A stretch of DNA of 64,000 nt from Primulina eburnea (Eukaryota > Streptophyta > Magnoliopsida > Lamiales > Gesneriaceae), in contig NC_133110.1 in assembly GCF_022965805.1 (NCBI RefSeq), positions 27,834,668-27,898,667 of the forward strand, read 5' to 3'. Both the position numbers and the translations under genes were made by a program. The first letter of the stretch is position 1, and every line of letters begins with the position of its first letter. Below, in pieces: positions 23,481 through 35,365 of the stretch. Below the pieces are notes generated by a model that was not told where the DNA came from, did not search any database, and saw only the letters and a program-made list of their open reading frames with translations.

Positions 23481-23492
23481 GCTCTGATACCA
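23481..23492 (-). promoter_or_regulatory. tRNA-iMet primer binding site
   Basis: The minus strand reads TGGTATCAGAGC, 2 nt from the LTR end at 23495 and about 240 nt before the gag ATG at 23238. Confidence 0.9.
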
Positions 23493-23494
23493 CC

Positions 23495-25282
23495 TGTTGT
23501 GGGGACCCGGACGCTAATCAAGTTCTTAATCATCATTGGGACTAATTAATCAATTATAAAACAGGGTCTAAATTTTTTTTTTTAAAATGCGGAACGTAGT
23601 GACAACAATCTAATATACAACTCAGTATATTATAAAGTACAAGTCCTATACCGTCTACAAATCAGTACAAACTAAGGTTTAACAACTACTATCAAGTGTT
23701 CGAACCTATATCTAATCCAAGTCCGGAGCCTCCACTCTAATCACGATCTCTCCTCATCTTCTGGACCCTGAACCTGTCCCACCTGTTGTCAAGTACACAT
23801 ACAAACAAGACAACAGCCGGATAACTCCGATGAGAATAAATCCCAGTATAAATCAAAGAACATGCAGTCGTATGTTCAATACAAAGCATGAACAGATAAC
23901 ATAAATACATATCAAAATCAGAAATGTAAACAATATCAATCAGTCGACAATACTCGTGACTCCACGATTCAGACTAGACTCAATCCTAGCCTAGGGATCC
24001 CGGTGTCCAGATGTGGCATTCCTATATCGACAAACAGTAATAGAAAAGACTCCAGTTCTATCCAAGTCGATATGACCAACATCCAGTGTCCAGACGCATC
24101 CGTCATAGACTATGGTCTATCACCATATCTTGTGACATCGTGCAATGTACCCGTGGTTACCTGCCACTATCAGGTACTTCTGTCACAAGATTACTCGTCT
24201 AATGCATGCTCCTATAACTCCATAGAACAAGCATTTAAATCAAATCATTAAACACAATGATAAACAAATAATAAGTATGTGATTTCGGGAAACTCAAGTA
24301 CATCCTACTTGAGTCGATGTCCCAATACACATTGACTTATACCTTTCGTTGCAGTTTCGGTCTGGAATCCAAACTCTGTCAATCCCTCAATCTAGCACTG
24401 GTAATATCAATGATATCATATCAATATACCGTTCAAATTACTAACAATCTGATTAATCTGGATTTAATTCAAAATCAACGACATAACGGTACAATCTCAG
24501 TATCCCCGTCAATACCAAATCAACAGACATCAATTACAAATCATAACTCATGTCCATTACAATCTGTAATTCAATCACAATTCAAATCTGTCTGGTATAA
24601 AACAATATACCCTAACAATTCCATAATCAGTCCATTTCTCAATCTGACTTCGATTCTACGATGTCTAACATGTCAAGAACATCATATATGAATCCCATTC
24701 AATTCTGACAATATCATAATTTCAAGACATGTCAAAACGTAGTAAAACTTACGTCCAGTTGTAGCCTACGTCGATAGGATTGCAGTACTGAAGTCAGATT
24801 ACAATTCGGACGGACGGATTTCTCAGAAAAGGCGTAAGGATTTTCACGATATTTTCTCGAGGCTCTTCTCGATTTCCTCCTTCAGAATTCCGAGGAAAAG
24901 ATGAAGAAGCTTTATATATATTGCATGTAATTCGTACATGGCTTCTCCAGAATTTTGCTCATTTCAGGCGGCGCTCGGGCGGTGCTAAACTACCGCTCGA
25001 GCGCGGCATGTTCTGTCCAAGCTCCTTTGAGATTACCCGTTGGCGCTCGGGCGGTCACAAACTACCGCCCGGGCGCCACCTCCTCTGCCCGAAACATGTT
25101 CCTATTGAATCATTGGCGCTCGGGTGGTCAAAAATCACCGCTCGGGCGTCACACTCTCTGCCCAACTTTCTCGAATTTCACATGTAGTCTTATTTTCGTG
25201 TCCCGATTAATCCTATCATAATCATATCAAATTATATATCAATAATTATAGATTACTAGGATTAAATTTCCGGGCAATTACA
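23495..25282 (-). repeat. 5' LTR of the decayed Ty3 element
   Basis: In element orientation it begins TGTAATTGCCCGGAAATTTA and ends GGTCCCCACAACA, so TG...CA with 1788 bp. A TATA-like run (atatatata on the plus strand, about 24912-24921) marks the promoter. GC-rich inverted pairs lie just upstream of it (24970-25150). The start and end resemble the solo LTR at 49930-51839 and the LTR at 62486, so the three belong to one broad group. The 5 bp beyond its outer end are ctatt, but the partner duplication is deleted. Confidence 0.85.
24970..25150. repeat. three GC-rich inverted pairs upstream of the LTR TATA box
   Basis: Units start at about 24970, 25042 and 25115, spacing 72-73 bp. Each has an arm like ggcgctcgggcggt, a spacer of about 8 nt (cacaaact) and the inverted arm accgcccgggcgcc. 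The surrounding LTR is AT-rich, so the block stands out. ORFs through it (24921-25221) are by-products of composition. Confidence 0.85.
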
Positions 25283-25597
25283 CTATTGATTTAAGAACAA
25301 GACAAAAAGTGAAAAAAAAAACTAAGAAAGTCAACTTTTAATATCCTATTGCTTCAAAATTTCCAAAGAACTTCCTGGACATTCTTTATTTTTTTTTAAC
25401 ATTCGTTGTTTTTATATATTGTTTTAAAATCACCAAAGAATAAGATAAATTTTGTATTAGTGTTTTTTAGGAAAAAAAAAAAAGTGTGTTTGATATTTTC
25501 TTCAGAATTATCAAAGAATAAAATAAATTTTCTTCTAGTCCGTTTCTTTTCAAAACATATATGTTGACATTTGTAATTTTTTTCAATTTTGAAACAG
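25283..25597. repeat. tandem region 1, unit 3, right piece
   Basis: It matches the last about 315 bp of unit 2 (from ctattgatttaagaacaaga, compare 19694). It directly follows the outer end of the Ty3 LTR. Confidence 0.85.
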
Positions 25598-27757
25598 AAG
25601 CATTCGTTTCTTATTAGATTTATGTCAAAATGATTTTCTTATTAGATTTATGTGAAAAGAGTAAATAAGTAACAATAACTTAATTAAAAAAATAAAGTTG
25701 TATGTATATCTCTTATTGGATTTATGTGAAAAGGGTAAAGAAGTAACAAGTATTTAATTTAAAAAATAAAATCATATATCTAAGTAAGAGTCAAATGGAG
25801 GTTATAATTTTAAATATTCCCAAAAGAACATCCTAATCCTCAGTTTACAAACTCGAAAAATCATCCAAAACAATGTGTAGAAAACGGATTTCCAACTTTT
25901 TATCCATTAATTTCCAAACAACAAAAAAACAGAGAAGTAAATAAGTGACTACTTCATTTTTACTTGTACAGAGAGACTATAGGTGGCGAGAGGCTTTAAG
26001 AACCCTAGGAATGTCTGGAGGAACCGAGAATTTATATTGTTTCGTTAAAATTAAATTATTTTTTAAAAATATATTTCGTTAGACCCAATCTTCAATTTCC
26101 CAACAACAAAAAACAGAGAAGTAAACAAGTGACTACTTCATTTTTGCTTGTACAGAGAGACTGTAGGCGGCGAGAGGCTTTAAGAACCCTAGGAATGTCT
26201 CGAAGAACCAGAATAATAGTAAATTATATAAAGAAGATTGGACCTAACGAAATCTCTCAAAGTCTCTCGCCGCCGCCTACAGTTTCTCTCTGTACAAGAA
26301 AAAATGAGGTACTCACTTATTTACTTCTCTTAAAAAATGGTTTTTTTTAACTCATAATTACGTATATATAATAATCATAATTTGTATAAGATTTTTTTTA
26401 TTTTATTAAATACTTAATTTCATATTTAATTTAATAATAATTGATAGAAATTAGTGAAGAGTCATAGTAAAATTTGACATAGGTAATATGGAAAATATGT
26501 TGTGGCAAATTTGAGGAAAAAATGTTTGTATAAGAGCAATTTGAGGAAAAAAATTGATGTCTTCTAGGTGACATATTCTTTATATATTTTTTTTAATAGT
26601 TATTTATATATTTTTATTCAAAATTATGTATCTGTAATAATAACAACAACAACAATTATAATTGTTTGTATTGAAGTTAGTCATAATTTTTATTCATTAT
26701 TTCATTAAGGATAAAAATATATATACTCATATAAATAGAAAAAAATTGAAAAACTCATAATATACACTGCATTTCCTTCCTTCTATCATATTTAAATACA
26801 AAATTGGGATTTTTTTTTATTTAGTTACAATTCTTATCACTATATATCAATAAACACTTTATAGTCATAACATTATTTTAATAATCATTCTATAAATTAT
26901 ATTTACATAATCTCATTCAGAAAATAAACGTATTTAAAATGATATTATTCTGACAAGAGGTATTTAGTTTTATTTGTAAACTAACCTTCATTTAAAATTT
27001 CTATATGAATTTGGTCAAAATTACCCTTACATGCTCAAACATAATTATTCTAACCTAAATCACTCATTTAATCTAATCTAAAATATTTATTTTCCCTTCT
27101 CGACATATCTTTTTTTAGGCGTCTTCCCTCATATTCTTTATCATTATCTATTTTCCTATATTCTAGATTATTTTCTTTCTTATGCTTTTTTCTACATATC
27201 TTTCATAACAAAAAGAAAACAGTTTGATATCATTTGCTTATCCCGAGTAACGATTGTATGTATACTTTTTGTTATTTGTTTATTTTTTATCATTTATGTT
27301 ATTTCTGTTCATTTTTCTGCAAAGTATGTGAAAAAGCAAAAAAAAAGTAGAAGAATGTGAATTCTTTCACATCTAATTTTTTTTTAAAAGAATAAGACAA
27401 GTAGTGATGCTATGATGATGAATGTTCTTGAATTTTAATATTCTATTGATTTAAGAACAAGACAAAAAGTGAAAAAAAAAAACTAAGAAAGTCAACTTTT
27501 AATATCCTATTGCTTCAAAATTTCCAAAGAACTTCCTGGACATTCTTTATTTTTTTTTAACATTTCGTTGTTTTTATATATTGTTTCAAAATCACCAAAG
27601 AATAAGATAAATTTTGTATTAGTGTTTTTTTATGAAAAAAAAAGCGTGTTTGATATTTTCTTCAGAATTATCAAAGAATAAAATAAATTTTCTTCTAGTC
27701 CGTTTCTTTTCAAAACATATATGTTGACATTTGTAATTTTTTTCAATTTTGAAACAG
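25598..27757. repeat. tandem region 1, unit 4 (2160 bp)
   Basis: It aligns with unit 2 along its length and has two 185-bp subrepeats (gaggctttaag at about 25989 and 26173). The head-to-head inverted gene 5' ends are present (about 26125-26335). Small indels in the AT-rich part are the main differences. Confidence 0.85.
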
Positions 27758-28790
27758 AAGCATTCGTTTCTTATTAGATTTATGTCAAAATGATTTTCTT
27801 ATTAGATTTATGTGAAAAGAGTAAATAAGTAACAATAACTTAATTAAAAAAATAAAGTTGTATGTATATCTCTTATTGGATTTATGTTAAAAGAGTAAAG
27901 AAGTAACAAGTATTTAATTTAAAAAATAAAATCATATATCTAAGTAAGAGTCAAATGGAGGTTATAATTTTAAATATTCCCAAAAAAAACATCCTAATCC
28001 TCAGTTTACAAACTCGAAAAATCATCCAAAACAATGTGTAGAAAACGGATTTCCAACTTTTTATCCATCAATTTCCAAACAACAAAAAAACAGAGAAGTA
28101 AATAAGTGACTACTTCATTTTTTTCTTGTACAGAGAGACTATAGGCGGCGAGAGGCTTTAAGAACCCTAGGAATGTCTGGAGGAACCGAGAATTTATATT
28201 GTTTCGTTAAAATTAAATTATTTTTTAAAAATATATTTCGTTAGGCCCAATCTTCAATTTCCCAACAACAAAAAAGCAGAGAAGTAAACAATTGATTACT
28301 TCATTTTTCCTTGTACAGAGAGACTGTAGGCGGACGAGAGGCTTTAAGAACCCTAGGAATGTCTCGAAGAACCAACAATTTATATTGTTTCGTTAAAATT
28401 AAATTATTTTATAAAAATACATTTCGTTAGGCCCAATCTTCAATTTCTCAACACAAAAAAAGAGAGACTGTAAAAAAATGACTACTTCATTTTTGTTTGT
28501 ACAAAGAGACTGTAGACGGCGAGAGGCTTTAAGAACCCTAGGAATATCTAGAGGAACCGAGAATTTATATTGTTTCGTTAAAATAAATTATTTTTTAAAA
28601 ATATATTTCGTTAGACCCAATCTTCAATTTCCCAACAACAAAAAACAGAGAAGTAAACAAAGTGACTACTTCATTTTTGCTTGTACGGAGAGACTGTGGG
28701 CGACGAGATGTTTTAAGAACCCTAGGAATGTCTAGAAGAACCGAGAATTTATATTTTTTTGTTAAAATTAAATTATTTTTTGAAAATATA
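27758..28790. repeat. tandem region 1, unit 5, truncated, with expanded subrepeats
   Basis: It follows the unit pattern to about 28080, then instead of the usual continuation holds four 185-bp subrepeats. It passes into tandem region 2 sequence near 28790. Confidence 0.8.
28085..28750. repeat. four-copy 185-bp subrepeat array
   Basis: Anchors gaggctttaag occur at about 28152, 28338 and 28523, with gatgttttaag at 28707, a spacing of 184-186 bp. Each copy holds ctacttcatttttgcttgta, cagagagactgtaggcggcg, ctttaagaaccctaggaatg, ataaattattttttaaaaat-like AT sequence and caatttcccaacaacaaaaa. The last copies are more diverged. Short ORFs across it are repeats of one another and not genes. Confidence 0.85.
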
Positions 28791-29793
28791 ATTACAAAAT
28801 TTTAGATTATATTAATGATATCGAAGTTATAGCGTAATTATACACTATTTTATAATAAAACACTTATAATTTTTGTTAACAAATGTAATAAAATACATTA
28901 TAATTCTATCACTATTAACTACACTAATATTAACTCATTCTCATATTTTAATAATATATAAATATTTTAAATTACGAACTTTGATTTTTTTTTTTAAATA
29001 TCAACAGTTTATATTTATTATTACTTTCTTATTAGTATTCCTATTAGTAATTTATATGTGATTAATATTAAAAATATAAAATATAACAAAATTATAATTA
29101 ATAGTAAAATGTAACCGAACAAAATTATAATTACATTAATAAAATATAAATAATACAATTAAAATATAATAAATTATTTAAATTACTTTTTCAAATGTGG
29201 TTGTACGGAATTTGTAATTGAATCAACGATTGATGTTAAATATATGCAATAAATTACAAACATTATCAGAAATATTAACAAAAAAAATTCAATCTAGAAA
29301 GAAAAAACAGAGATTCAACTGAGACTCGGCGTAATTCTCCCGAATTCTGATGCTCAACACAATTCTCCCAAATCAAATTCTGAATTACCGAGACTCGGTT
29401 CTCTCGAATTCTGATATTCGACACAATTCTCCCAAATCAAATTATGAATTCTGATACTCAGACGCAATTACTCGGCGTAATTTATAAGGATAAGGGAGTC
29501 ACGGATAAAATCAACGAACAATATAATAACATGTCAATGTTAAACATTTTTATAAAAAATACATTATAAAACAACATTAATTCAATAATAATAAAATAAA
29601 TTAATACCCGGCAATTCTCGATAACAAAAAAATTATGAACACAATGTCGGACCGAGAAGAATTATAGCTAACAAAAAAAGCCGCGGAGCGAAGGAAAATA
29701 TAAATTGTTGTGCATGAGGAATGCCAAATATTTGCGCAGAAGGAATGCCGAAGACTCGATGTAATTTATAGGCAGGAGGTCAAAGATTCTAAG

Positions 29794-29862
29794 AATCCGT
29801 GACCCACTGTCACGGATTCATTCTGCCACAGATTCTGAATCCGTGACAGTGGGTCACGGATT
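29794..29862. repeat. long perfect hairpin, region 2 unit 1
   Basis: Left arm 29794-29820 and right arm 29836-29862 are perfect 27-nt inverted repeats (core ccgtgacccactgtcacgg) around a 15-nt loop. A second small palindrome (gtcacggatt, 3 nt, ttaatccgtgac) follows. The arms also contain internal inverted repeats. Confidence 0.85.
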
Positions 29863-30006
29863 CAATTAATCCGTGACTTTATTATTCATTTTTAAAAAAA
29901 ATTGAATCCGGACTTTTAATTTACAAATTGTTATATTTTTACAAAACTTTCATATTTGTAATATTTTATTACATATAAAATTATATTATTTTTTTAAAAA
30001 AAATCC

Positions 30007-30400
30007 TAAGAAGATTGGGCGTATGAAATATATTTTAAAATAATAATTAATTTTAACGAAATATAAATTCTCAGTTCCTCCGAACATTCCTAGGGTTTTG
30101 AAAGCCTCTCGTCGCCTACAGTCTTTCTATACAAGAAAAAATGAAGTACTCACTTGTTTACTTCTCTTTTTTTTTTTGTTGTTGGGAAATTAAAGGATAA
30201 AAAGGTTGAAATCCGTTTTCTACACATTGTTTTGGATGATTTTTCGAGTTTGTAAACTGAGGATTAGAATATTTTTTAGGCCGGGTTTGGAGGGTTGACT
30301 TTTAATACACATGAAGATGGAATTGAGGAGAGCCTTGTTTTTCGATTCTTGCAAACGGTATAATATCTCCAGAAAATGTATCCTACATTTTCAATTTTGT
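30007..30400 (+). pseudogene. deletion derivative of the cystatin-like gene, unit 1
   Basis: It keeps the 5' UTR block (ctctcgtcgcctacagtct, gaagtactcacttgtttact, gttttggatgatttttcgag). At about 30290 it then jumps directly to exon 3 sequence (gggttgactttta, gaagatggaattgaggagag). At about 30350 it jumps to the end of exon 5 and its donor site (ttgcaaacggtataatatct, ccagaaaatgtatcctac). Exons 1, 2 and 4 are missing. It has no coding capacity. The same two joins occur in the other region 2 units, so the deletions predate the array. Confidence 0.65.
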
Positions 30401-30576
30401 ATAATTTTAGAATAATATGATATTAGTCCGTGTAGATCAATTTTATGTATCGTGACACAAAATTATTATTATTATTATTATTAAAATATATATTGTCAAA
30501 TCAATTTAATTAGAAAATATATTTAATAATACCGATGTTTGTTTTTATAATAATAAAAAAATGTTATGACTTATAT

Positions 30577-31585
30577 TGTTGAGGATCGAAGTTGAGTTTA
30601 GAGGGGGGGTGAATAAACTCTACTCGGTTTTCGTTCTGATGAGGTACTAAAATCCTGTTAAGGATAGTAGTTGATCTTGTGCGAATACTTTCACCTGATT
30701 ACAATAAAACGTGCGGAAACAATCTGATGAAGTAGTTGAAAAACAATAAAACAGTAGGCAGCAGTTGTTTATGGAAGTTCGAAGATAAACTCTTCTACGT
30801 CTCCCCTTCTTCTGTTTCCAGAAGGTATAACTAAAAGACTTTGGATATTACAGTACAACTCTTGTACACACCCACTTCAGAAGGACTTACACCTCAGCCT
30901 ACTGAAACTCTTAGTTTCTCAACTCACAAAAATGCGAAACACAAAGTTCTGAAAAGACTATTTTCAGATTACAGACTCTTCTGATAAAGTATAAGTGATG
31001 TAAAGATTGTGAAGAGTGTAAGAATTAGTAGCACAAGATGATCTTTAAAAGATCAGATACAAGCTATGAAGCGTGTGCTACTTTTCTTTGTGTTGAACTT
31101 TTAAATGCTCAAGGAATTTTGATATTCGTCTAATAAGAGAGAAGCTTTGTTCCTTGAAGAATGATAATAAGCGAAGTGTCGTGTCGAACAAGGATTTGAT
31201 CCAAGTATATATAATCGACTGAGTTCAACGTTCACAATCAGAGAAGTCTTCATATAACTGATACAATCAGCTTTATTACCGAAACAAGTTCCTGCAGAAA
31301 AGCTATAAAACAATCAGTCTTGTTTTATACTTAATTGGGTAATATGCATTAAATGACTCCGTATAGTATTTAATGCTGCAATTAATACTAGTACTAGGAA
31401 CTCTTTAACGGTAACAATTAAGATAGCAACGTTAGAAAACGTTCTCTACTGGTTTTGTATTGTTATCCCTTTTCTACTGGTTTAGTTTTACTAGAACAGC
31501 AGCTACTGATAAGTTATTCTGTTGTTCTGATCTGCTGGTCTACTGGTTTTAGTTATCATCGCCACAATAAAATTCATGTCTAACA
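30577..31585 (-). repeat. 3' LTR of copia copy 1
   Basis: It is 1009 bp. In plus coordinates it begins TGTTGAGGATCGAAGTTGAG and ends TCATGTCTAACA. The element-strand TATA box corresponds to tatatata about 31207-31214. A 12-nt purine tract (AAAGGGGAGAAA on the minus strand, 31587-31598) abuts it. Confidence 0.92.
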
Positions 31586-31672
31586 ATTTCTCCCCTTTGT
31601 GGTGATGCCAAAACCTAAACAGTAGAAAGTCGTTAAGTAAAACAGATAATCATTTAAACAAAAAAGATAATG

Positions 31673-34504
31673 TTAATAAAGCATCAAAGTAAACAAATCA
31701 ATCGGTTCCAATATCCCTGTAAATGATTTCTTCATTCTGAGGTTCTTGAACTCTTCTGTTAGAAGGTTCAGCCTCATCTTCTTGTTGCCTAGCACCTGCT
31801 TGATCTCCTCTATCTCCTCTATCTTCCCCCTTTTTGGCATCAGCGGCAACCACATGGGTAAAGAGGTCATTCAGTCTGCCGGAAATATTTTGAATGCCAT
31901 CGGTTAGCATCTCCAGATACGGGGTCTGAGAAGAGATGCGATTATCTAATGCAGTGAGAGATTAATTTTGAGAGTCAAACTTGACATCCAAAAGTTCCAC
32001 AGAAGTAGAGAGTGATCGAAAGAGATCATCATGCTCAGTGATTCGAGTGAGTATATCATTTTGAGCAAGCATGATGGTGCCGTGAGTTCTCGAGATAGCT
32101 TGTCTGAAAACGACGGTTTCAGCATACATCTTGTCCACGGTCTCCTTAGTGTTATAGATGTGTTTGCCCATTCGTTCTCTGAAAGATTGAGCACCACTGA
32201 ATTCCGAAATGTTTTCACAAGATATACGTTTCACTAAATCAGAGACGTTGTTGAGTTCGGTTTGTAGAAACTGAATCTGATGTTCCAGGTTAAATGCATC
32301 TGATTCCGGGGAGGGAGTTCGCGCCAGAATGCGTTGTTTAATCTCAGAAAGACGAGAGTTCGTCTCAGTCAAAACAGGAAGGGAGACAGTCAACGCAGTA
32401 GAAACAGGATTAGCATCCATCAAGGCAGAAAAGGGTCTGCTGTGCTTTCTGCTGGAATTGCAGAAACAGTAGGTTCAACAGCAACCAGAGGAAGAGTAAT
32501 ATCTTCTGTAGGAATGGCCAAGACAGAGGCCAAAGCTTCTTCCATTGGTACAATAACAGCCTGTGAATCTGAAGGTGCTTCAGTAGAAGGTGCAGCAAGC
32601 TGTTCCAGAAGAATGTTCATTTCTGCTTGATGAGCAGCAGAAAACATTTCTAAATTCGGCAGTAAAGAAGTAGCATCTGGTTCTGCTTATTGTTGCCCTG
32701 GGGTAGGAGAAACAGAGGGTGGCAACGAAGTAGCCGGTGCTGCTTCCAGAGTAGGGACAATCGATTCAATGACTTCCTCAACTGAAGCCAGTTCATGCAC
32801 GGACAATAGTGATGAGGACTGAATGGGCCTTGTTGGAGATGCAGGAGTACTAAGAGCAGAAGCCTTTGGGGAGGCTGTAGTCCTTTCCTCAACTGGCTGA
32901 GTCTGTTGAAAATTTGGAACAAGGCCAACATGATAGACTGTAGGCTCTCCAAAGCCTTGTTCTTGAGCAAGAAGTTGCTCACTCATCTGCTTTAACCTGT
33001 CAGATAGAATCATAATAACATTTTGATCCTGAACAGCAGTAGGAACAACAGGATCAAAATTTGATTGAAGAACTTTCAGAACCGATTCTAACTTCTGACA
33101 TTTCAGCTGATCGAGGATAAAATTTCTTCTTCGCAAGGCCTCGATGACATTTTCTGTTTTTGCCAGCTGAAAAATCTTCCTTTCTGCATTCATCATCTTG
33201 CTATAATTCCCTTTTGTTTTGAAGTAATCAAAAGAGTGAAACAAACGGACAGTATGCCATTCATCAAAGAAATTCATGTCATCGTTTGCAAAGGTCTCAA
33301 TCTCGGCTAGATGAAGATCAACGCCGGTGGTGACAGTGGTCTTGTGACCAAAAAAAGGTGGTTCTTCAACCATTTTCCCTTTGCCTTTGTCAGAAGATGA
33401 AATAGGCACGATGGGTCGAAAAGCAGAAGACCCGCTTGCTGGTTCTCGAATAACTATTCCAGATTTTGGCTTAAAAACAGTAGCAGTAGAAGGTGCTGAA
33501 ACAGACGCAGTAGCGTGTGCAGTCGAAGAAGCAGTTGATCGAGCAGAAGGAACCGCTTCTGGAAAGACCTGTCGAATAGGTACTTTCTCAATTTCAGACA
33601 GTGCTGCTGTCTTTTTAATCTTAAGAATGGTGCGCGGTTTCTTCTTGGCTGGGGTTGGTACTGGTGGTTGAACAACAGCAGCAGACTCTTCTGATGCTGT
33701 CTTGTCTGAATCCGTTGAAATAACCACTCGTTTCTTTGAAATTTTCTTTTGAGGTTTTGGAGCCTCAGAAGCAGTTTCCCCAATTTTCTTCTTCAACGCA
33801 ACAAACTCCGCCACTGTTGGCTTAGGCCTTAGAGCCAGTATATTTGCTGCATCAATCATGGTGACTGAAGTAGCATCTAGATCACTGGTAGATGCGAAAC
33901 CAGCATCCTTGAGCATAATGCTGATCTGAACAGCGAAACCAGAACTCTTCCGAATAACCATATCCTTCATAATTCTGAAAATAAAATGACTCCAGTCCAC
34001 CTTAATCCCCTTAGAGATGGCAGTCATTACTTGAACTTTCTCCTTCGTCAACTTGTCGAAGGTGCCAGCTTTGATCAAAATAGCTTTAGCCACAATATCG
34101 GCCAGAATCTGATACTCTATTTTGAGCAATTTCTTGTGACAGGAAGGAGACACTTCTTCTCCAGATGCTGAGAAGTTTCTGAGTGCAACATACATATCTG
34201 TCTTGGAAATATCAGAGAGTTCAGACGTACCTGAAAGTGGAAGGAGGAAGGTTGCTCCTAGGTGTGCGGCATCAATAGAGATAGAAACATCTCCTTGAGT
34301 ATGAACAATCCTTCCTTCATGCACTGTTGCTTTAGCGTAAAATTCCAGGAGAGCATTTTTGTAAATAACTGCTGGCGCTTCCAGGAATTTTCTGAGTCCG
34401 GATATTTCAATGTCCTTAAACATTTTCACGAGATTCTCATCCTTGATGTTGAGAACGGAAGCAAAGTTAACTTGATAAGCGTTAAGAGTGTATGCTTCAG
34501 CCAT
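31673..34504 (-). pseudogene. copia copy 1 third ORF, broken
   Basis: It starts at 34504 (MAEAYTLNAYQVNFASVLNI) and corresponds to the intact 941-residue ORF of copy 2 (55014-57839). Breaks are an in-frame TAA near 32689 (a Leu codon in copy 2), a short deletion with frame change near 32425, and a TAA near 31964 (a Gln codon in copy 2). The order of parts is the same: folded N-terminal region, Ser/Thr/Pro/Ala-rich linkers, Lys-rich patch, helical C-terminal region and acidic tail ending YRDIGTD. See the copy 2 entry for the description. Confidence 0.85.
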
Positions 34505-35064
34505 TTCTGTATGCAGATGAGATCAGACAAATTTGCAGTAGTTAGTTGATGATATAGAGAAAGCAGTAGCTGAATAGCGATAGTTATGAAACAGTAAAGA
34601 TGAAAAAGGTGAAATTTGAAACAGATATACAGCCATCAAATAAACATAAGGACACGTGTCAATATGTCCTTGGTTGAGTGTTTGAAAAGTTTTGCAGAAA
34701 CTGTCAGAAATACGAATGATTTTGAAAATTTTGAAAAAGAGCGGGCTGTCCAGACGGTTACTAAAAGAGATCAGAAAAGGATTTGTCATTTTATGATAAC
34801 GTCTGCTGGAAGTTTCAGGGTGCTGAAATATGTGAGCACTTTGTCAAAACCAGCAGACTTGTAGTTTTATCGAAAAGACAAACATCCTATCTGTTTTCTG
34901 AAAAGGTGTCAAACTCTTAGTCTGACTAAGATACTGTTCCCCCTCGGTAAATGCAATTAATAAGTGGTCATAATTGCGACAAGTGACTCTTGGCCATCTC
35001 TCAATCTGAGCCGTTGAAAATGAACAGTCGCAATCTTGCGATTCACAAGAGTCTTTGTTCCCTC

Positions 35065-35072
35065 TATAAATA
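35065..35072 (+). promoter_or_regulatory. TATA box of an antisense unit
   Basis: TATAAATA lies 43 nt before the ATG at 35108, opposite to the direction of the element. That spacing would give a leader of about 10 nt. The same sequence and spacing are kept in copy 2 (54446-54453). Confidence 0.55.
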
Positions 35073-35107
35073 CCTGCATATCTTGAACGAAGTTAAACTA
35101 AAAAAAA

Positions 35108-35365
35108 ATGAAAACTCAAGTAAAAAGAGAGTTAGAGTTTGATTCAGGAGATGAAGCAAAATTGTCCAGAGAGAAGTTTGAGGGTATCATTATTTTCGTA
35201 ATGATCCTTGAAATACACTCCTGGAGTTGTAGTTTCCACAGTCCAGCAGATCTTTTGCTTCGATTGAGTTTGAAATGTAGCATCGATTTCTTCCAGAAGC
35301 ATGCTAATGCAATAAGAGAGTGCTGGTGGATTGATGATGCTGAAATCCTCTCTGATGTCCTGTAA
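35108..35365 (+). CDS. conserved antisense ORF in the copia element, unknown
   Basis: This 85-codon ORF runs against the element, between the end of pol and the start of ORF3. It begins MKTQVKRELEFDSGDEAKLS and is predicted to be mainly helical, with a hydrophobic stretch (GIIIFVMILEIHSW) and a Trp-rich end (ECWWIDDAEILS). A TATA box sits 43 nt upstream and AATAAA about 225 nt downstream (35594). The stop codon overlaps a possible splice donor (CT/GTAAGG at 35362), so a longer spliced product is conceivable. The copy in the second element has seven base differences, five of them amino-acid changing, with no stop or frameshift. I do not recognise the protein. Antisense ORFs are known in some plant Ty3 (Tat) elements; I infer a comparable situation here. 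Confidence 0.5.
   Translation: MKTQVKRELEFDSGDEAKLSREKFEGIIIFVMILEIHSWSCSFHSPADLLLRLSLKCSIDFFQKHANAIRECWWIDDAEILSDVL

Larger units (their letters stand above)
20197..25282 (-). mobile_element. Ty3/gypsy element missing its 3' half
   Basis: In minus orientation it has a complete 5' LTR (23495-25282), primer site, gag, protease, reverse transcriptase and RNase H, then stops at 20197. Integrase and the 3' LTR are absent. The tandem unit it sits in lacks about 1.66 kb between offset 188 (left flank) and about offset 1850 (right flank). One deletion running from inside pol through the 3' LTR into the left flank explains both losses. Confidence 0.85.
28791..30576. repeat. tandem region 2, unit 1, left part
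   Basis: The marker ttaatgatatcgaagttata is at 28812 and recurs at 42350, 44461 and 59870. With the copia element removed, unit 1 (28812-30576 plus 42007-42349) is about 2.11 kb. It contains AT-rich sequence, a block rich in gaattctg and actcggcgtaattctccc (about 29310-29480), a long hairpin (29794-29862) and a shortened cystatin-like gene copy (30007-30400). Confidence 0.8.

Noticed and set aside
24921..25221. Two overlapping ORFs of 88 codons
   Set aside because: They come from the GC-rich inverted pairs, which lack stop codons; both lie inside an LTR.
28478..28735. 85-codon ORF and similar ones at 18251 and 26129
   Set aside because: They are translations of the 185-bp subrepeat, repeating the same peptide, with no support as genes.
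33381..33671. Antisense ORFs of 60-110 codons within ORF3 (also 55847-56137) and within gag (40368-40883, 46720-47238)
   Set aside because: They mirror coding sequence with biased composition, have no promoter-like signals, and appear in both copies only because the sense strand is conserved.
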